A stretch of 64,000 bases of DNA from assembly GCA_900323505.1 (NCBI GenBank), contig OOIN01000001.1, forward strand, positions 1,860,001 through 1,924,000, read 5' to 3'. Position numbers and translations under genes: made by a program. This DNA comes from Ustilago trichophora (lineage: Eukaryota > Basidiomycota > Ustilaginomycetes > Ustilaginales > Ustilaginaceae). The notes under the pieces are model-generated. The model saw nothing but the letters and a program-made list of their open reading frames with translations, was not told the origin of the DNA and ran no database searches. Shown piece by piece: positions 41,960 through 52,611 of the stretch (positions within the stretch are counted from its first letter, which is position 1; each line of letters opens with the position of its first letter).

Positions 41960-42908
41960 TTACTTCTTGGTCTTCTGCTTCTTCTGTTGCTGTTGCTGCT
42001 TTTGCTTGGTACCGTTACCACGCTTGTCGCCAGCTTGGGCGTCGTCCTCGCCGCCGTCTTCTTCGACCTCCTCCTCCTCAGCATCCTCGCCATCGTCCTG
42101 ATACTCGGCCTCGTCTTCATCCTCCTCCTCGTTGTCGTCGTCGCCGCTCTCCTCCTCGTCCTCCTCATCTTCGTCCTGGTTCTTCTTTGTGTTCTGCTTC
42201 GTGTTCTGCTTGTTGCCGTTCTGCTTCTGGTTCTTGGCCTTGCCGTTGGCTTGGGACTTGTTCTTGGTTCCATTCTGCTTTCCATTGGCCTGAGACTTGG
42301 ACTGGCTCTTTTTGTCGTTGTCCTCTTCCTTTTCCTCATCGTCTTGCTCCTCCTCCTCTGCCTCGTCATCATCATTGCCGTCGTCCTCGGATGCCTTCTT
42401 CCGCTCCTGCTTAGCCTTATCGGTATTGGCAACAAACTGCTTTCCTTCTTTGCTCTGCTTCTGCTTCTGATCATCCGTCTTCTTCTTTTCCTCCTCCGAC
42501 ATGTTCTCCCACGCCTTCTTGGGAAGGTATCGCTTACGGCTTCCATCCTCCTGCTTGGCATTACCCGAGCCATCCTTGGTCTGCCATTCTTCCTCGCCCC
42601 ACTTGGACAGGTTCTTTTGCGATTCATCCTTGTTGTCCTTATCGTCGTTGTAGCCGCCACCGCGCTTCTTATATTCCTGGGCCATGAACTGGGCCTTGCG
42701 AGCAGACCATTGTCCAGGAGCACCGCCCTTGTCAGACTCTTGGATCTCTTTCTTCACCTGGTCCCGGAGCTGTATAGTGGATAGAAGGGGTTCGGATGGG
42801 ATGTCAGTGATCGGATCGAGGATGGCTGGTAGGATGTCTACGTGACGGAGAATGGCCGGAAAAATGAGAGCTTACCTTGGGGTCGGTGTACTTGTCAGCG
42901 GACGGCAT
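41960..42908 (-). CDS. DUF5872-domain protein with acidic/basic low-complexity tail, two exons
   Basis: Exon 1 (42908-42876) encodes MPSADKYTDPK and exon 2 (42769-41960) continues with LRDQVKKEIQESDKGG, joined in phase 0 across a 106-nt intron (donor GTAAGC, acceptor CAG). The 280-residue product starts with a compact conserved domain of about 130 residues. Its signature blocks are KYTDPKLRDQVKKEIQ, SDKGGAPGQWSARKAQ, KKRGGGY, WQTKDGSG, RYLPKKAWENMSEEEKKKT and GKQFVANTDKAK. I recognise this as DUF5872, a family of unknown function that I recall from bacteria, phages, giant viruses and some eukaryotes. The second half is an unstructured tail: alternating Lys/Gln/Asn and long Glu/Asp runs, then a final Lys/Gln cluster. 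The tail resembles nucleolar or histone-binding acidic regions, but that is only composition. The function is unknown. Confidence 0.82.
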
Positions 42909-44276
42909 TGTGTCAGATGTTAAGTGGAAAATTGATAGGGAAGGAGAGCTAGTTGGATATAGCGATGGCGAGGATCGAACATCTACTCGGGCGAAGAGAC
43001 AGACCCTTATATGCCAAGAAGAAGGTTCAAAAGCATCTGCAGCGGATCTGCCGGAAAGTCTTACAAGATCACACGCACCAAGCAGCGCGGCAGAGGCCAA
43101 GAAGATCAGAACAGCATCGCAGAAGAGGTGGGGGAGGGATCACGCCGAATCACTGGATTTGCTCCAAAGAGTTGGCAAGACTACCAGTAGAGACGAGGCC
43201 CGAAGTAGAGACTTTTCTTTCAAGCACGATGATCATGCTGGATAGGGTGAAGCGAGGGAGACGTTTAGATAAGATCCTGATTCACCATGGATCCCGTCTT
43301 GACAGCGCCCCTTACGTCCATCATTCCAGCAGCACGGACACCTTGTTTTATTTTGTTTGTTGTGATCTTCATCTTCTTGCGCCATACGCAAGCGGTCATC
43401 TTGACGTGAGGCTATTGCAGTATTGTGTGGAGTCTGATTCATCTCTGAGACCCTTTTTGTGGCCCATAACTATGCGAAATTGGAAGGGTGTTCGCTTCGG
43501 TTGGAGAGGAAACCGTCTTACATGACCGCGTGCGTCACTCGACCGGTGCTGCATCTTTGTCTTTAACCTCTTTGTGGACTTGTTTGACTTGTATTGGTGC
43601 AGCATCCAAAGTGTATGTTTGACGGGAGCCTGTTGGATGTCATGTGCGGAGAGAAGCGGTTCCAGTTGAGACACAAGCATGGCGAACCAGGGTTGCAGTA
43701 CGTGACAAGCGCATTTGAAGAGCGTAAAGGCACGGCACGCCTCCACTCGACGTCATTTTTTCACCCCAGCCAAATGCCACAAGAAGCAACCAATTCTATC
43801 GTCGTCAATGATGATGATGCCCGATGTTCAGACGGACTGTCACACCGCAAGCGAAATCCCAAATCCGGTCTTAGCACCCTCTTTTCGGCATGGACCCGAT
43901 CAAATCGACTCTGTCCTGAAATGCTTTCGGATGTCCCCGATGCCGATCCGGGCTGCCTCTCTTCACCCTGTGCGTATTCCTTGGCCCTGTACGAACTGTA
44001 GACGCTCACATCCGACACCAGGTCACAAGAGTTTGAGGCATGAAATGGTTAATGATCTGCAACGAGCAAGTGCAAGAAAAGGGAATCGGTTTTGTACATG
44101 TAGAGTGAAGAGAAGAAAGTCATTGTGAGAGGCAAAGGCCCTTCACAAAAATGATGAGGATGTGGGGAGTGGTGCAATGATGCCAATGAACGTTGTCAAG
44201 TCTCTATATTCCTTATACTGGGAGGAGGAGTGCCTGGAAACATTCAAGAGCGGTATTTTGGTGGATTTGGAGACGC
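42909..44276. other. intergenic region upstream of DUF5872 gene
   Basis: About 1.37 kb between two minus-strand genes. A 76-codon ATG frame on the plus strand (43773-44001) has no recognisable features. The stretch should hold the DUF5872 promoter and the E2 gene terminator. Confidence 0.4.
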
Positions 44277-45251
44277 TTAGAGCATGAAGCTGAGGGGGTT
44301 CTCAAGGGCATCCTTGAATGCCTTCATCCATTTAGCGGCGGTGGCACCGTCAACGGTTCGGTGGTCAGCCGAGATGGTGGCCTGCATGACCATGGCCTTG
44401 CGGAAGCCCTGTTCGCTCTCGGCGTCAGGGATGAGACGGGCCTCGGTACCACCGATGGCGAGAATGCAGCTCTGGGGAGGGTTGATGATGGCGGTGAAGT
44501 GGGTGATGCCGAACATGCCCATATTGGAGATGGTGAAGGAGCCACCCTGGTACTCCTGGGGAGCAAGCTTGCCGGCACGGGCCTTGGCGGCGAGCTGCTT
44601 GGTAGCAGCCGAGATGGTGGCCAAACCGGATCCACCGACATCCTTGACGATGGGGGTAATGAGACCGGTAGGGGTCGAAACAGCGATCGAGATGTCGGCC
44701 TTGTTGTGCTGGCGGATAAAGTCGCCGTACCAGGCAGAGTTGACCTCGGGCACCTCCTTGAGCGCAACACCGGCGGCCTTGGTGATAAAGTCACCGACCG
44801 AGAGCTTGGCAGCCTTGGCCTTCTCGACATCCTTGCCGGCCTTCTCGGAAGCAGCCTTGTTGAAGACCTCGCGGAGCTTGAGAACCTTGTCCATCTCGAC
44901 GTCGATGCTGACGTAGTAGTGGGGCACTGTAGACTTGGATTCGGTGAGACGGGCAGCGATGGTGCGGCGCATGTTGGAGACGGGGATGTCGGTGTAGTCA
45001 CCCTCGCCGGAAGCAGGGGCAGCAGCGGAAGCAGCAGCGGGCTTGGAGGGAGCGCCAGCAGAAGCGGCCTTGGCGGGAGCAGGGGCAGCAGCCTCAGGCT
45101 TGTAGTTCTCTACGTCAGCCTTGATGATGCGGCCCTCGGGACCGGTACCCTTGATCTTGTTGAGAGCGATACCCTTGTCCTGTGCCAACCTGCGGGCGAC
45201 GGGGGTAGCAAAGATGCGGTCACCCGAGCTCTGCGAGCCGAACGAAGAGCT

Positions 45252-45286
<35 letters not shown>

Positions 45287-45779
45287 CAGCGGGGGCAGAC
45301 TCCTCCTTGGGCTGCTCAGCGGGCTTGGACTCCTCCTTGGGCTCCTCCTTGGCAGCGGGCTTGGCGTCACCAGCTTCGGAAGCGGCTTTGGAAGCGAAAG
45401 CATCGGCACCGGAGAGATCGTCCCCCTCCTCAGCCATGATAGCAATGAGCGAGTTGACCTGGACAGCCTTGGAGCCATCACCGACGAGGATCTTGGCGAG
45501 AACACCGTCATCCTGGGCCTCGACATCCATGGTGGCCTTGTCGGTCTCGATCTCGAGCAAAACGTCACCAGCGGAGAAAGCCTCACCGGGCTGCTTCTTC
45601 CAAGCGGCGATACCACCCTCAGTCATGGTGGGGGACATGGCGGGCATGTTGAACTTGGAGAACTCGAGGGCACGTCGCGACGAGTGGAAGGATCGCTGCG
45701 AGAGGGTCGAGGAGGACGAGGAGGCGGCGGCGACCGCCTTCTGGAGACCAGATCGCTGAAGAGCTCGAAGGGCCTGCAT
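44277..45779 (-). CDS. lat1: dihydrolipoamide acetyltransferase, E2 of mitochondrial pyruvate dehydrogenase
   Basis: This 500-residue protein transfers the acetyl group from E1 to coenzyme A and forms the core of the pyruvate dehydrogenase complex in the mitochondrial matrix. Residues 1 to about 36 are a Ser/Ala/Arg-rich presequence with no acidic residue. A single lipoyl domain follows (MPAMSPTMTEGGIAAWKKQ), with the lipoylated lysine at K81 in ETDKATMD. A Glu/Ala/Ser-rich hinge leads to the peripheral subunit-binding domain at 189-227 (IFATPVARRLAQDKGI). The catalytic domain ends with HRTVDG (H473, D477) and the C-terminus PLSFML. One lipoyl domain is the usual fungal arrangement. Codons are highly biased. 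The ATG at 45779 is the only start that keeps the presequence. Confidence 0.96.
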
Positions 45780-46034
45780 CTTTGGTCTAGTGTTTCAGCG
45801 GATGCTGGTTGAACGAGGATGGTGATGGAGGGTGAGAGTGGCGGGAGAGAGCCTCAAGATGATGGTGCAGCAGCGACGATCCTAGTCGAGAGCGAGAGAC
45901 ATAAAGAGAATACAGATGCCGACAACACGCGAAGGGGCAGCGAGAGGAGAGCTCAAGGCACGAGAAGAAGAAAAAAGTGTGACTGTGCAGCTGAGCTTTG
46001 CAAGGGCAGAGGCGTTTGGGGGACAAGCGAATCT

Positions 46035-46068
<34 letters not shown>

Positions 46069-47497
46069 GAAGGAAAAGAAAGATGAGAGCGACACTCACT
46101 ACGCGCTTTTGGATGCGTACATACATTTTGGTGGGCTTTTCGCCGCCGCCCGCACGGTCTCTCTCAGACGAGGCAACGGTGTGCGCTCGGTGCTTTGCAT
46201 TCCCATTTTGATCTTTGATTTTTGATTTCTGTCGGTCATCTGGAAACAGCGCCTGCTGCCACGCGGACAACAACAGCAGGAAGAAAATAGAAAAATAAAA
46301 AATAAAAATTGAAAAAAGGACATCGATCGGAGACACGGAATCAAGCGGAAGGGTGCATCCGAATTCTCGCATCGTCCAAGTTGCAGCCCAACCGTCCATC
46401 AGCTAGCTACTTGTATACCGACACTCTACCATGTCGACTTTGCACAGAAGACAATGATGAGAAGCGCCTGGTGACAGCCATGAAGTACTTTCGTAAGTAG
46501 AGAGGATGCAGCATCACTGTACAGTAAGCCAAGATGGATCAGGTAAAAGTGGTCAAGAGGATTAATTTCACCGCGGAACGCCCGATTCTATCGATAAGGA
46601 AGGCAGGCAAGCAGCAGGCAGGCAAGGTTGCTGTGCTTCTACTGTGTATATCGGTCAAATTCGCGGCAGGTTCAAATCCAATCCCCAGCGTTGTGTGACC
46701 GACCGACGGACAATTGGCTCTTTCTCCTCCTCCGTCACTCCCACTTCCCAACATTTCCGTCTTGCATGGCGTTCTTCTTCGACGTGTTAGGTTTGAATTG
46801 CCCTCGAGCTCATCATCTTCCTATGCTCCTTGGCTGATTCAGACAGCCGCTACTACGGGTTGAAATCAACGCTTTCCTCTCTGCATCGAAGCTGCAGACC
46901 AACACTTGAGCTGATCTTGAGCAGGTGGTGGGGTTAGAGTGTGATTGAGTTGGATGAGAGCGGCATTCGCGGCACGGCGTAGTGAGGAAGTCGCCCTGTC
47001 CCGCAACACCCTTCGGAGTGTTCCGAGGAGCTCTTCCGCTGCCTAGATTCTCGCTCTGCTTCTCAGATTCATCAACCGAGACCCTGAAAGCTTCTTGTAC
47101 CAGGACGTCCACCATAGCCGCGATAAAAGAGATGCTATCCCGCAGTCATGCCTTGAAGCCAAGTTCGGGCTGTCGGCATTGTTTCTGACCGGACAATCCA
47201 TGGCTGATGTCATGATCTGCGTCCTACAGCTGTCCTGACTCTCTTTACCTACCACAGCTTCGACGATCTCTTTTTCTCATTTCCACACCAACACTCATCC
47301 ACCAAACCCAGCTTCAGACCCTTCCGACTATCACCGCCACATGACTCAAATTCCGCCAAAGACTTTTGCTTTGATGCTCACGCTCCGCTATCGCACGAAC
47401 AAAGATGCTGCTATGGTTGTCGTTTTCGATACATGATTCGGACAGTACAGATGCGGATTTCTAGATATTGGGATTCTTTGTCGGCTTCGCCTTCGGA
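45780..47497. other. intergenic region between lat1 and mitochondrial aspartate aminotransferase
   Basis: The 1.7 kb between two minus-strand genes includes the lat1 promoter and a poly-T run. A plus-strand stretch near 46430-46493 reads like a short exon followed by a GTAAGT donor, but no partner exon or homology could be found. Nothing else is supported. Confidence 0.4.
46036..46067. repeat. 32-bp poly(dT:dA) tract upstream of lat1
   Basis: An unbroken run of 32 T on the plus strand, 257 bp upstream of the lat1 start codon. On the coding strand this is poly-A. Such tracts disfavour nucleosomes and often mark promoters in fungi, so a regulatory role is plausible but unproven. Confidence 0.85.
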
Positions 47498-48796
47498 TTA
47501 CTCGGTCACCTTGTGCAGCGACTGGGCGAGGTGCTTGACGTTGTCGTTGGTGATACCAGCTACCGAGATACGGCCGTCACCGGTGAGGTAGACGTGGTGC
47601 TCGTTGCACAGCTTGGCCACCTGCTCTGGCGAGATACCGAGGAAAGCAAACATACCGATCTGGTTGGTGATGTGGTCCCAGTTGAGCTTCGAGTTCAAGT
47701 CCTCAACAAGGAGGTCCTTGAGGGTCGATCGCATGCCGTTGATACGGTCAGCCATGCCCTTGACTTCACCGAGCCACTGCTGGTACAGCTGCTGGTCAGC
47801 AAGGATGGTGCCAGCGATCTTGGCTCCGTGCATCGGAGGGTTCGAGTAGAGAGGGCGCACAATGATCTTGATCTGGCTGTCAACGCGCGCACGCTCGTCG
47901 GGGTCAGCGCAGACAATCGAGAAGGCGCCCACACGCTCGCCGTACAGTCCCATGTTCTTGGCAAACGACTGCGAGAGGCAGATCTGGTGACCCTCGTCAA
48001 CAAAGTGACGGACGGCAAAGGCATCTTTGTCGGTGTCACCACTGGCGAAGCCTTGGTAGGCCATGTCGAAGAAGGGGAAGTGGCCCTTCTCCTTGACCAC
48101 GTTGCTGATCTCCTTCCACTGCTCCGTGGTGGGGTCGACACCGGTGGGGTTGTGGGCGCATGCGTGCAGCAGCACGATTGAGCCAGCGGGGGCGGCCTTG
48201 AGGTCCTCGATCATGCCCTTGAAGTCGAGACCGACGGTCTTCTTGTCGTAGTAGCGGTACTGCTTGACCTCGAGACCGCTGTCACGGAAGATGGGGGTGT
48301 GGTTACCCCACGAAGGAGTGGGAAGGTAGATGGTCTTGGCCTCAGGGTAGTGGCGCTGGAGGAAAGCACCACCGATGCGGAGAGCACCGGTACCCGAGAT
48401 TGACTGAGTGATGGCGATGCGGTTCTCCTTGATGGGGGCGCTGTCCTTGCCGTAAGCGAGCACGGCTGCGTTCTTGGTAAAGTCGGCGAGACCGGTGATG
48501 GGAAGATACTCCTTGTCACCCTTGGCGTTGATGACAAGCTCCTCAGCCTGACGAACCGAGGGAAGGACGTAGGGCTTGCCGTTCTCGTCACGGTAAGCAC
48601 CGACACCGAGGTTGATCTTGCGAGGGTCCTGGTCGCGCTTGAAGGCCTCGGTGACACCAAGAATCGGGTCAGGAGGACCAGCCTTGACGTGGGCCCAGGT
48701 GCTCTTGAACTGACGCACAGCGGGGAGCGAGAGCGAGCCCATACGCGAAGCCTGCGAGGCTTTGACGGCGGTTCGGATAGTAGCGGGGGCGAGCAT
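47498..48796 (-). CDS. mitochondrial aspartate aminotransferase
   Basis: This 432-residue pyridoxal-phosphate enzyme interconverts aspartate and 2-oxoglutarate with oxaloacetate and glutamate, a leg of the malate-aspartate shuttle. The N-terminus [18 protein letters not shown] is a basic amphipathic presequence. The enzyme proper begins near [20 protein letters not shown]. Class I aminotransferase motifs are intact: [45 protein letters not shown], the PLP lysine K280 in [16 protein letters not shown], and [12 protein letters not shown]. The PPDPILG start and YSNPPMHG favour the mitochondrial over the cytosolic isozyme. The chosen ATG (48796) lies 18 nt downstream of a TTGCAG acceptor-like site, so an intron in the 5' leader is possible. 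Codons are highly biased. Confidence 0.95.
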   Translation of the reverse strand: MLAPATIRTAVKASQASRMGSLSLPAVRQFKSTWAHVKAGPPDPILGVTEAFKRDQDPRKINLGVGAYRDENGKPYVLPSVRQAEELVINAKGDKEYLPITGLADFTKNAAVLAYGKDSAPIKENRIAITQSISGTGALRIGGAFLQRHYPEAKTIYLPTPSWGNHTPIFRDSGLEVKQYRYYDKKTVGLDFKGMIEDLKAAPAGSIVLLHACAHNPTGVDPTTEQWKEISNVVKEKGHFPFFDMAYQGFASGDTDKDAFAVRHFVDEGHQICLSQSFAKNMGLYGERVGAFSIVCADPDERARVDSQIKIIVRPLYSNPPMHGAKIAGTILADQQLYQQWLGEVKGMADRINGMRSTLKDLLVEDLNSKLNWDHITNQIGMFAFLGISPEQVAKLCNEHHVYLTGDGRISVAGITNDNVKHLAQSLHKVTE

Positions 48797-49708
<912 letters not shown>

Positions 49709-52495
49709 ATGGCAGCGGCACGAACATGTGCCAAGCGCGCTCATCAGCTTGCAGCCTCGATCCTTAGCAACGGGGTAGGACCATCTCGGTTGCCTGCGGC
49801 TTCAAGCTGCCGATGCCACTTGCACAGTAGCCCAAAGGTCGCATCTTTCTCGACCCCGCGCCATTTCAGCGCTTCATCCTATCGTCGCGAAGAAGACTCC
49901 CAGCGCTGGGAGCAACAGGTCAAAGAGCCACCCAGCAGTTCGCCTAGCTCCCGAAAGGCAGAAAAAGCAAACGTCGGCCTATTTATTGAAGAAGTCGCAG
50001 ATGCCGAACCTACCTTGGAATACCTTGATTCACTCAAACCTCGCTTGAGGCGGTTCCGCAAAGACGACCACCGACCGAAACGAGACAGTGTCAACCCGTT
50101 CTCCAAATCCACCTCATCCAAAGGCAACCCCGAAGACAAGCTCTGGGAGCGCACCAAAGCGCGTCTCAACGCCTCCTTCACTCGAGATCAACTTGCTACT
50201 CTAGCTCGAGCGGCCAAGCTTCCGGGGAGCTACGCAAGATCAATTCGAAAAGATGAGCTCGTTCGCAGAATCATGCTGCACCGCTTCGGCATGGAGGACG
50301 CCCGTGAACGGGCGGATCGAGAAAAGAGGGAGGACATGGACAAACGGTCGGTTCACATTGCCTTTCGTCCCGCTGAGCTGTATCTTTTGCTGGCGAGGGG
50401 ATCGAACACGGTAAGGCAAGAAGCTGGAAAGGCGAGGGTGGTGATTCTGCCGAAGGCGCCGGCGAAGACGGACACAGAGGAAGCAGATTCTAGCGAACAA
50501 TTAGGATTCTGGATTCGAGGCAAGGACGAAGGAATCGCACAAATGGTTCAGTGGGTGCAAGAGTTCAAGCAATCCGTCAAGATCAAAGAGGAGGAAGTCG
50601 TGCTCTCTGCGGAAGCGGGCGAGGCAGTAGTCGAAGTGCTGCCAGCGGAGCTGGTGCGTTTGATCTCGCAGCTCTCAAATTGCTTTATGGAAGCGAGCCC
50701 CGTACAGGACGGCAAGGTGAAGCTGTCGCTCGCATATCTGCAGGAGAGAGATGCTCAAAAAGCGGTATTGCTTTTGCGTCAGTATCAGGCGGAGAGTGCC
50801 GAAGCCATCCATCGCATTGGAGCAGCTGCGTACAACGATGGATTGGACACGCTGCGAATGTACTCGATGCTTCCATTCGTTCCCAACGAGCCCACATCCT
50901 GGATCAAGCAGGCCGATGACCTGCTGTATGGTTCTACCTCGGACGTGGACTTCCGCGTATCTCACCTACCCGAGATGAACGCCTTCTCCCTGCTTCCCGC
51001 TGCTAAGTTGCTGGATATGAACCTGAAAGGATGGAGCCACGGTGGCGATTTATCGTTCTCCGAACCTTTCCAGAGCCTTCTCGAAGCAGCAACTGCGTCT
51101 GCCGCCCGCACCCCTTCCTCCTCATCAACAGGCGGAAAGGCAGAAGTGGAATGCAGTGCCACTCTCGGCCACATCCTTTTCAGGCACGGCGGTCTTAACC
51201 TTGCAGACGAAGGATTGAGCGAGACTGAAGTGCTCTCTCGACTCTCTGACCCTCTCGCCAGCCCGCATTCAGGTAGCTGGCCCATCGAGGGCGTCCTAAA
51301 ATGGACTCGGGATTTCCACACGCGATTCGGTCGCGAACCATCCCGCTTCGTCCCCACCACCATCTTCCGCTCGCAGAAGAACGTCTCGCTCGATATCTGG
51401 CTCGAACGACAGGGTTATCTTCTCGCCAACAAGGGGACCCCGGATGCAGCTCGAGAACAGATTGTGCTGATCTACCAGCCAGCTGAGAAAGGATACTCTG
51501 GGGTGGGAGGCAAGCTGGAGCTCGTTGTAAGGAGGAGTCGGGTTGATGAGAGGGATGCAAGTACAAGTGCGAAGAAGGACGCAGCTGTTAGGTGGGAGTT
51601 GGACAGCGCCAGATGGGTGGCAAAGGCGGAAGGAGATATGATGTTGCCTGAGAAATCGGCTGATCTCAGGCTTTGTGCCAAGACCATTTCTCCGTTGGGC
51701 CAGGCGGATCTTGCAGCTGTCCAAGAGAGCTTGGCTACATACCTCGACACTAAGGCCTCAACGGCCCACGTGGGCATCCCACAAGCCGTTGAAGCTGCCG
51801 AGCAAGACGCAGAGACAGACCCTGTGGACGAGGTTGAAGCGGACGCAATCGACATTCTTGGCAACGAGACCGAAGTGGTGGATCGTTCTTCGGCTCCTCC
51901 CCACCCCGAAGAAGTCGAGGCAAACTCATCGTCGGCCTCATCAAGCCTAGCGACGCACTCGAGTGCGCTCCCACCGTCAATTCTCACGTTGCCCTCGATG
52001 GGCAAGTTGGGCTTGGAAAGCGCAATCAAGAGGACCGTACGGACTTATGTTCAGCGATCTTCTTTGATGTCTGCTGCCCCTGTAACCATGCCCGAAGCTG
52101 AGACTGAGGCTATCAAACCGTTGAGCTCGGCAGAAGCTATCGTCGCAGATGGCACCGAGTCGGAGGCTGTTGTTGATTCTACCACGCCATCAGCTGCGAT
52201 TGATGTCGCCGAGGAAGCTGCTGATTCGCCTTCTGTCGAGTCCCAAGACGCAACGGAGAACGCTGCCCCAGCTGAACCCTCATCAGCGTCAGAATCAGCC
52301 GTAGAGGAGACTTCGGAAGTCGAAACACCTTTCTCGCCATCCCTCATTCGCGAAATCTCCCAGGATCTTGTTACCAAAGCTACCGCCGAATCGCTCCGTA
52401 TCACCTGGGGAACCCAACAGACAGCACCAGAGTGGAACAACGTCGTCGAGGCGATTTCGGCCCTTGTTGATCGTCACGACACATCTATCCGCTGA
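49709..52495 (+). CDS. Sls1-like mitochondrial gene-expression protein
   Basis: This intronless 928-residue protein starts with a basic, Ala/Arg/Ser-rich mitochondrial presequence (about 1-55, including HFSASSYRR). The segment ARLNASFTRDQLATLARAAK and its continuation with SIRKDELVRRIMLHRFGM (about 150-192) resembles the Sls1 family N-terminal region, a short helix-extended-loop-helix module. The middle (about 210-660) is alpha/beta sequence with strands such as VHIAFRPAELYLLLARGSN and VWKHPF-free loops. The last third (680-928) is Glu/Ala/Ser/Thr-rich and largely disordered. In yeast, Sls1 is a mitochondrial inner-membrane protein coupling transcription by mitochondrial RNA polymerase to translation. 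Assignment rests on the N-terminal module, the presequence and overall size, so it is tentative. The ATG at 49709 is the first in frame. Confidence 0.62.
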   Translation: MAAARTCAKRAHQLAASILSNGVGPSRLPAASSCRCHLHSSPKVASFSTPRHFSASSYRREEDSQRWEQQVKEPPSSSPSSRKAEKANVGLFIEEVADAEPTLEYLDSLKPRLRRFRKDDHRPKRDSVNPFSKSTSSKGNPEDKLWERTKARLNASFTRDQLATLARAAKLPGSYARSIRKDELVRRIMLHRFGMEDARERADREKREDMDKRSVHIAFRPAELYLLLARGSNTVRQEAGKARVVILPKAPAKTDTEEADSSEQLGFWIRGKDEGIAQMVQWVQEFKQSVKIKEEEVVLSAEAGEAVVEVLPAELVRLISQLSNCFMEASPVQDGKVKLSLAYLQERDAQKAVLLLRQYQAESAEAIHRIGAAAYNDGLDTLRMYSMLPFVPNEPTSWIKQADDLLYGSTSDVDFRVSHLPEMNAFSLLPAAKLLDMNLKGWSHGGDLSFSEPFQSLLEAATASAARTPSSSSTGGKAEVECSATLGHILFRHGGLNLADEGLSETEVLSRLSDPLASPHSGSWPIEGVLKWTRDFHTRFGREPSRFVPTTIFRSQKNVSLDIWLERQGYLLANKGTPDAAREQIVLIYQPAEKGYSGVGGKLELVVRRSRVDERDASTSAKKDAAVRWELDSARWVAKAEGDMMLPEKSADLRLCAKTISPLGQADLAAVQESLATYLDTKASTAHVGIPQAVEAAEQDAETDPVDEVEADAIDILGNETEVVDRSSAPPHPEEVEANSSSASSSLATHSSALPPSILTLPSMGKLGLESAIKRTVRTYVQRSSLMSAAPVTMPEAETEAIKPLSSAEAIVADGTESEAVVDSTTPSAAIDVAEEAADSPSVESQDATENAAPAEPSSASESAVEETSEVETPFSPSLIREISQDLVTKATAESLRITWGTQQTAPEWNNVVEAISALVDRHDTSIR

Positions 52496-52611
52496 ACACC
52501 TCTCAAATGCATGTACAAATCGTACCATCACACACACACACACAAATACACACCATATGTTCGGCATTTCGTGTGTCTGAAACGATGCCTTTTCTATTGC
52601 TTTTGCGCGAA

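Noticed and set aside
41918..42784. 288-codon Leu/Val-rich frame on the plus strand that looks like a membrane protein
   Set aside because: It is antisense to the Glu/Asp/Lys-rich tail of the DUF5872 gene, and reverse complements of such runs read as Leu, Val and Phe.
44193..45812. 539-codon open frame antisense to lat1, Gly/Leu/Asp-rich
   Set aside because: Its composition is what the reverse complement of a strongly biased Ala/Lys/Glu-rich gene produces. It is not independent evidence of a gene.
46600..46720. tRNA B-box-like GGTTCAAATCC
   Set aside because: The flanking bases cannot form the T-arm stem and no acceptor stem or A box fits.
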